Source of the DNA: Chromatocurvus sp046260765
GTDB taxonomy: Bacteria; Pseudomonadota; Gammaproteobacteria; Pseudomonadales; Halieaceae
Reading direction: 5' to 3'
Assembly: GCA_046260765.1 (NCBI GenBank)
Contig: JBHEOO010000048.1
Location: 1 to 21,635 of the forward strand
DNA length: 21,635 nucleotides
Positions 20,684-21,635 of the stretch are shown here, piece by piece (position 1 is the stretch's first letter; every line of letters starts with the position of its first letter). The notes below the pieces were generated by a model. It was not told the DNA's origin. It searched no databases and saw nothing but the letters and a program-made list of their open reading frames with translations. The translations under genes were made by a program, and so were the position numbers.

Positions 20684-21487
20684 CTCCAGACCCGGCACAA
20701 CCGCTACGACCAGGCGGAAGAAGGTATTCGCCGTTCGCGCGCTGCCGGCCGCTCCCTGATGAACGGTTTTCCCGCGGTAAATCACGGCCTGCACGACTGT
20801 CGCGAGCTGACAGAGGCCCTCACCAGGCCCGTTCAGGTGCGTCACGGCACGCCGGATGCCCGCCTGCTGGCCGAGATCACCCTTGCTGCCGGATTCACCA
20901 GCTATGAGGGTGGCGGAATCTGCTACAACATCCCCTACGCCAAGAGCGTGCCATTGGAGCGCAGCATCAGGCACTGGCAGTACTGCGACCGTCTGGTGGG
21001 CCGCTACGAAGAAGCGGGCGTGCGCATCAATCGCGAGCCCTTCGGCCCCTTGACCGGCAGTCTCGTGCCGCCTTTCATGTCGCACTGCGTGATGATCCTC
21101 GAAGGCCTGCTGGCCCTGGAGCAGGGCGTGCGCTGCCTGACCCTGGGCTACGGCCAGGCGGGCAATCTGACCCAGGACATCGCAGCCATCCGTTCGCTGC
21201 GGGAGTTGGGGGATGAATACTTCAAGGCCGCCGGCTATGAGGGATACCAGCTCTCGACGGTGTTTCATCAGTGGATGGGCGGCTTTCCTGAAGATGAGGC
21301 CGAGGCTTACGGTGTGATTTGCCAGGGTGCCGCTGCCGCCAGTCTGGCCGGTGCCACCAAGGTCATCGTCAAGACGCCGAACGGGCCGCTTCTGAAGGAC
21401 GCGAATCCGGTTTCAGGATGGTGGTCGATGACGTCAACGCCATCTCCAGGGGTCGGCTGGTCGGTCGTCCCGGTTAATCGCCGATAG
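20684..21487 (+). pseudogene. glmE: Glutamate mutase epsilon subunit, N- and C-terminally deleted
   Basis: Homology starts without any start codon at LQTRHNRYDQAEEGIRRSRA, which corresponds to about residue 110 of the normally 480-aa GlmE. It runs through SLMNGFPAVNHG, ARHGTPDARLLAEI, INREPFGPLTGSLVPP, TVFHQWMGGFPEDEAEAYGV and GATKVIVKTPNGPLL. After LLKDAN the frame goes to unrelated residues and stops at 21487. In another frame, 21412-21477 encodes FRMVVDDVNAISRGRLVGRP followed by Gly and a stop, which is the genuine GlmE C-terminus. So an internal deletion of about 110-120 codons plus a frameshift has occurred, besides loss of the N-terminus. The enzyme cannot be functional from this copy. 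Confidence 0.85.
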
Positions 21488-21503
21488 CTTGAACCTCAGA
21501 ACT

Positions 21504-21635
21504 GTGAAGATCAGCAACGTCCATTTTGCAAGTGGCTTGTCGGGCTTTTATTTCGATGATCAACAGGCCATCAAGCAGGGCGCTGACCAGGACGGTTTTA
21601 TCTACCGGGGTCCACCCACCACGCCGGGCTTCCAT
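21504..21635 (+). CDS. Methylaspartate ammonia-lyase, N-terminal part (runs off window)
   Basis: The 44 codons to the window end begin at GTG 21504 (VKISNVHFASGLSGFYFDDQ) and continue 'QAIKQGADQDGFIYRG-P-TPGF', the conserved N-terminus of 3-methylaspartate ammonia-lyase. This enolase-superfamily enzyme converts (2S,3S)-3-methylaspartate to mesaconate and ammonia. It normally acts after glutamate mutase, whose genes lie directly upstream here in broken form. TTG 21489 is an in-frame alternative start; GTG fits the family N-terminus better. No defect is visible in the part present. Its metal- and base-bearing barrel lies outside the window. Confidence 0.85.
   Translation, partial: MKISNVHFASGLSGFYFDDQQAIKQGADQDGFIYRGPPTTPGFH

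Overview
The window reads as chromosomal DNA of a gammaproteobacterial aerobic anoxygenic phototroph, most likely of the Halieaceae (OM60/NOR5 clade). This rests on an LH2 antenna operon, a light-dependent protochlorophyllide reductase, several TonB-dependent receptors, a PmrA/QseB-type two-component system and a moderately high G+C content. The taxonomic placement is an inference from gene content, not a database result.

Region 1 (1-1300) is accessory. A RelE/ParE-type toxin (cut by the window edge) and its antitoxin lie on the minus strand. A collapsed nucleotidyltransferase remnant and an intact pRiA4b ORF-3-like gene follow on the plus strand. Region 2 (1404-11667) is a co-directional run: response regulator, sensor kinase, a TonB-dependent receptor preceded by a PmrA-type direct-repeat box, a small His-rich DUF2946-like protein, a clear terminator, a second OprC-like TonB-dependent receptor, and a secreted beta-propeller/CehA-McbA-type metallohydrolase. 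The likely logic is sensing and uptake of a metal or metal-bound substrate, with copper the best guess. Region 3 (11668-12236) is gene-poor. It holds a short reading frame broken by one stop codon and tandem 21-bp repeats that look like an IS21-type end or an operator.

Region 4 (12237-20145) is the photosynthesis-related island. It holds a small membrane protein, a light-dependent protochlorophyllide oxidoreductase (LPOR), a convergent exported amidase, an alpha/beta-hydrolase esterase, and then a puc operon: pucB, pucA, a 228-aa protein of unknown function, pucC and a peptide deformylase. The PucA apoprotein carries Phe44-Leu45 where B800-850 antennae have Tyr-Trp, which predicts a blue-shifted B800-820-type LH2. 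A near-consensus sigma70 promoter with PpsR-like palindromes precedes pucB, and three tandem hairpins follow pucA.

Region 5 (20425-21635) is a decayed coenzyme-B12 glutamate mutase operon. glmS is truncated, glmL is absent, glmE lacks its N-terminus and most of its C-terminal third and is frame-shifted. An apparently intact start of methylaspartate ammonia-lyase runs off the window end.

No tRNA, rRNA, CRISPR array or complete insertion sequence was recognised. The strongest points for follow-up are LPOR beside puc genes, the F44-L45 LH2, the unknown puc-linked protein, the puc-linked deformylase, and the deletion-scarred glm operon.
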